Source: Carpediemonas membranifera (lineage: Eukaryota > Fornicata). Taken from it: 64,000 nucleotides of DNA. How positions within the stretch are numbered: the stretch's first letter is position 1; each line of letters opens with the position of its first letter. The stretch covers positions 1,736,001-1,800,000 of the forward strand of contig JAHDYR010000012.1 of NCBI GenBank assembly GCA_019828565.1, in the 5' to 3' direction. Below are positions 61,676 through 64,000 of the stretch, in pieces. A program made the position numbers and the translations under genes. The notes under the pieces were generated by a model. That model saw only the letters and a list, made by a program, of their open reading frames with translations, was not told the DNA's origin and did no database searches.

Positions 61676-62122
61676 CAGCCACTCAACCAGGAAAGTCTTG
61701 GCTGCGGTGTCTGAGGTGTACGGCTCCAGGCGTAAAAAGTCATTGACAATGGCCGATAGCTGGGCTTGTGTGGGCGCACCGCGGCCTGAGGCCCTACGGA
61801 TGCTCCTAGCTGCTTCAATCTGCTGCTCTTTGGTTGCTAGGAAGTCTTGGGTGTAGGCGGACTTAAAGTCTGAGACCAGCGCCTTGTAGCTAGCCCTAGT
61901 TGTAGCGCGGTCCTCCTCCTCCTCGTCTAGTGAGGCTTTGGCCTTCGTGAACCAGGTGCGGAGGGCCGTGGTTTCCGTGAGGGACCGGAGCACAGGCGTA
62001 TCTAGGAACTCAAGGGGGTGTTGCGGCTCGCAGCACACGTCCAGGTGCTCCTCGATGAGCTGAATAAAGGTACAAACACGTCTCGGCTCGAGAGATCCCA
62101 AATGCAGGGATTCGTGTTTCAT
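61676..62122 (-). CDS. Gag/protease-like gene, 5' part (split by element C)
   Basis: Starts at ATG 62122; runs to the CAGC duplication and continues in frame at 55532. This part is all-helical and gag-like in look (FKSAYTQDFLATKEQQIEAA, LSAIVNDFLRLEPY). The frame is open across the join, so element C arrived recently. Confidence 0.65.
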
Positions 62123-62315
62123 ATTTAGACCGCACTGGACCTCTTACAGGCTCTCTGCATACGCGCTTTAGTATGCAATGAAGGTATTCATTTTCCCGTA
62201 AATTGTTTAAATTCAATGAATACTTCATTTTCGGTCCGGAAGAAATCGATAATCTAAGATTTTTAGGGCCTAGATTATCTAGAAAAATAGTAGATTATCT
62301 ACCGACTTTCACAGT

Positions 62316-62573
62316 ATGATTGGGCATGTTAAGGAGTGGGCAACCCAGTCTTGCCACTGCAACATCGGCATTTCTGATCAGGCTCCTTCGAGAGCGTTTC
62401 ATAACCTCTCTCGGGCCCCCAACCCGGTGCGATCGGAGCTTCTGACCGCGATGAAAAAGGTTCTCATGAGAGTTGGTCTGGACGCCCCCGTGAATTTTGA
62501 TTCGCGTCCTCTGTCCCTTAATCTGCCGGACCTTTCGGCACCCGACATCCTTAAGGTATCCTTAAGTCTGTAA
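62316..62573 (+). other. Possible first exon of an unidentified gene
   Basis: An 85-codon frame with a plausible helical part (SELLTAMKKVLMRVGLDAP) followed by GTATCC and GTAAGG, either of which could be a 5' splice site. No downstream exon recognised. Confidence 0.25.
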
Positions 62574-62653
62574 GGTAAGGAACCTTACCTTACCTTACCT
62601 TCTGCCCGATGACATACAAAAGGCTATTCCGATTGAAGGTAAGGTAAGGTACC
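62571..62653. repeat. Cluster of GTAAG/CTTAC repeats
   Basis: Two blocks of GGTAAG/CTTACC units, the first nearly palindromic (62571-62600), the second at 62636-62653 ending GGTACC. Same units as 26999-27022. Confidence 0.5.
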
Positions 62654-64000
62654 TCGCACCCAGACGAGGGTCGAGTTGGGTCGACCGCGCATCGAGGCGG
62701 GTGGAGGGCGCCGGACCGCGCGCTACCGGAATACGTGGAGTGAGTATCGCTCTGCTGATTCCAGGAGCGCGCTGCCCGTTCGCGTCCGACTCGCCATTTG
62801 GGGGTCGAGTCACAACTCGGCCCCGAATGAACTGCCCACACGTATGCTGCAAGGGAACAGTCAGAGCAAATCGATGCGCGGAGGGGAGGGACCAGGTGTG
62901 CGCGAGGGCAGACCGGGAGGCTAGCCCTCTGGCACACACAAAATCGGTCTGGTCGGTCAGACCCATGTCAACCCAGACACCATCAGTCAACATGGTGCGT
63001 GAATGCATGCTTTAGAGCCCAGCCCGAAGCTATATCGGCCATCGATTTGGTTGACGAACTGTTCACCTGCTTTTCGAAATCGTCCCGAGACTGGACCCGA
63101 AGCTGAGCGATGCCGTCACCTCGACTACAACCATCGAATCGCTGCCGCTCTGCCATAATGCTTGTATAGCCCTCTTACATCTGGATCCGGGCCATTACCA
63201 GCGGGCGCACACTGGAAGTATGCGTTTGGAGTCGGCCCAAACATCGATTTCGACCGACATCGAACATGACGAGTAGAGGTCGGAGAGGGCTGAAACTCAC
63301 ATCATTACACTGTACGAGAAGCTCATACATGATGGCTGACCCATCTTAGTCTTTAAACTCCCAACCTTAATCTCTGGAGTCGTCGAAAATGACGACTCAG
63401 TTTGACTCAATTCACCCTCAGCCCGCACCCAATGGCGTAACCTCAGCTACTAGGCCTGGATATAGTGCGAGTGCCCCACTAACAGCCTTGGACGCAACGT
63501 CTGCCGTCATCGAGATGGTTGTGCAGAATACGCCATCTTTTTTCACACATCCCTTCGCGACCTCGAATAATCGCTCTCCAAGCACCTCTGCTGCTATATT
63601 TGTGTAAGATGCTCATTTAATACGTCTAGATCACGATTCCTCGCTTTCGCTCTTTCAGTTTCGGTCACTTCTTCGTGCCGAACTAAACAACATCAATCAG
63701 GTGCGCCGACGGGACCCTGGAGCGGCAACAAGGTAAGTCCGCCACCATCTAATGCTGTCAAAATCCTAGCTGTGCGCCACGGCGTCTTCGGACCCGGGGT
63801 ATTGCATTGGCCTCTGGCCCTTGCTGCACACCGGGACATCCGCGCCACCTTACACGGCGCGGAACCCGGCTTCTAGCTAGGAGCGCGCGGGCGGTGTGAG
63901 ACTGCCGCGCGGACATCAGATGGACCTAGGACAGTGAGCCTAGATGATACACTTGGACGACCCAGCAGCTGCTGGCGGTTGGCGAGTGTATGCGGGAGGG
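62654..64000. other. Intergenic, almost nothing recognised
   Basis: No gene that I can support. A 72-codon frame at 63389-63607 (+) is serine-, threonine- and proline-rich and may be chance or the start of a gene that runs on to the right. Confidence 0.4.

Overview
This is a window of nuclear DNA from a eukaryotic microbe. Its host genes (spliceosomal Prp31, ribosomal protein uS11, an RNA polymerase I subunit, checkpoint protein Rad1, a CDP-alcohol phosphotransferase, a 7TM-RGS protein) are mostly intron-free or have very short GT-AG introns (about 29-35 nt). They are islands in a large mass of retrotransposons. The style suggests a protist, perhaps an alveolate such as Perkinsus. That placement is an inference from general appearance, not from a marker gene.

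Layout. 1-4522: the right end of a Ty3/gypsy chromovirus (element A). 4523-4695: what is left of the upstream region of the Prp31 gene. 4696-9334: gypsy element E2. 9341-18632: gypsy element E3, which is itself split by gypsy element E4 (12552-17219). 18634-30056: the host island (Prp31-like, uS11, 7TM-RGS, a 603-residue unknown, Rad1, decayed retroelement pieces, ethanolamine/choline phosphotransferase). 30403-52160: a Russian-doll nest. A truncated minus-strand LINE (LINE-2) is split by gypsy element B (31911-50423). Element B is split by an unclassified insert bounded by 62-bp direct repeats (36406-48727). That insert is split by a 10.75-kb LINE (LINE-1, 36811-47565). About 52.4-53.8 kb: the C-terminal part of RNA polymerase I subunit 1. 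53991-62122: a gag/protease-like gene split by intact gypsy element C (55537-61675). 62.1-64 kb is nearly empty.

For the LTR elements I could fix ends from direct repeats beginning TG and ending CA, from 4-5 bp target-site duplications, and from a purine-rich tract directly before each 3' LTR. Two patterns stand out. First, all five elements whose 5' LTR lies in the window (E2, E3, E4, B, C) carry a different but perfect 10-12 bp palindrome spanning the 5' LTR/leader junction, where a tRNA primer-binding site should be. Second, all three chromovirus-type elements (A, B, C) carry an extra gene on the opposite strand, convergent with pol and 33-42 bp or less from its stop. The three encoded proteins are related to each other and end in a chromodomain-like segment. 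The same three elements share a short conserved hairpin-containing sequence between this gene and the 3' LTR. I consider these two patterns the best candidates for undescribed biology in the window.
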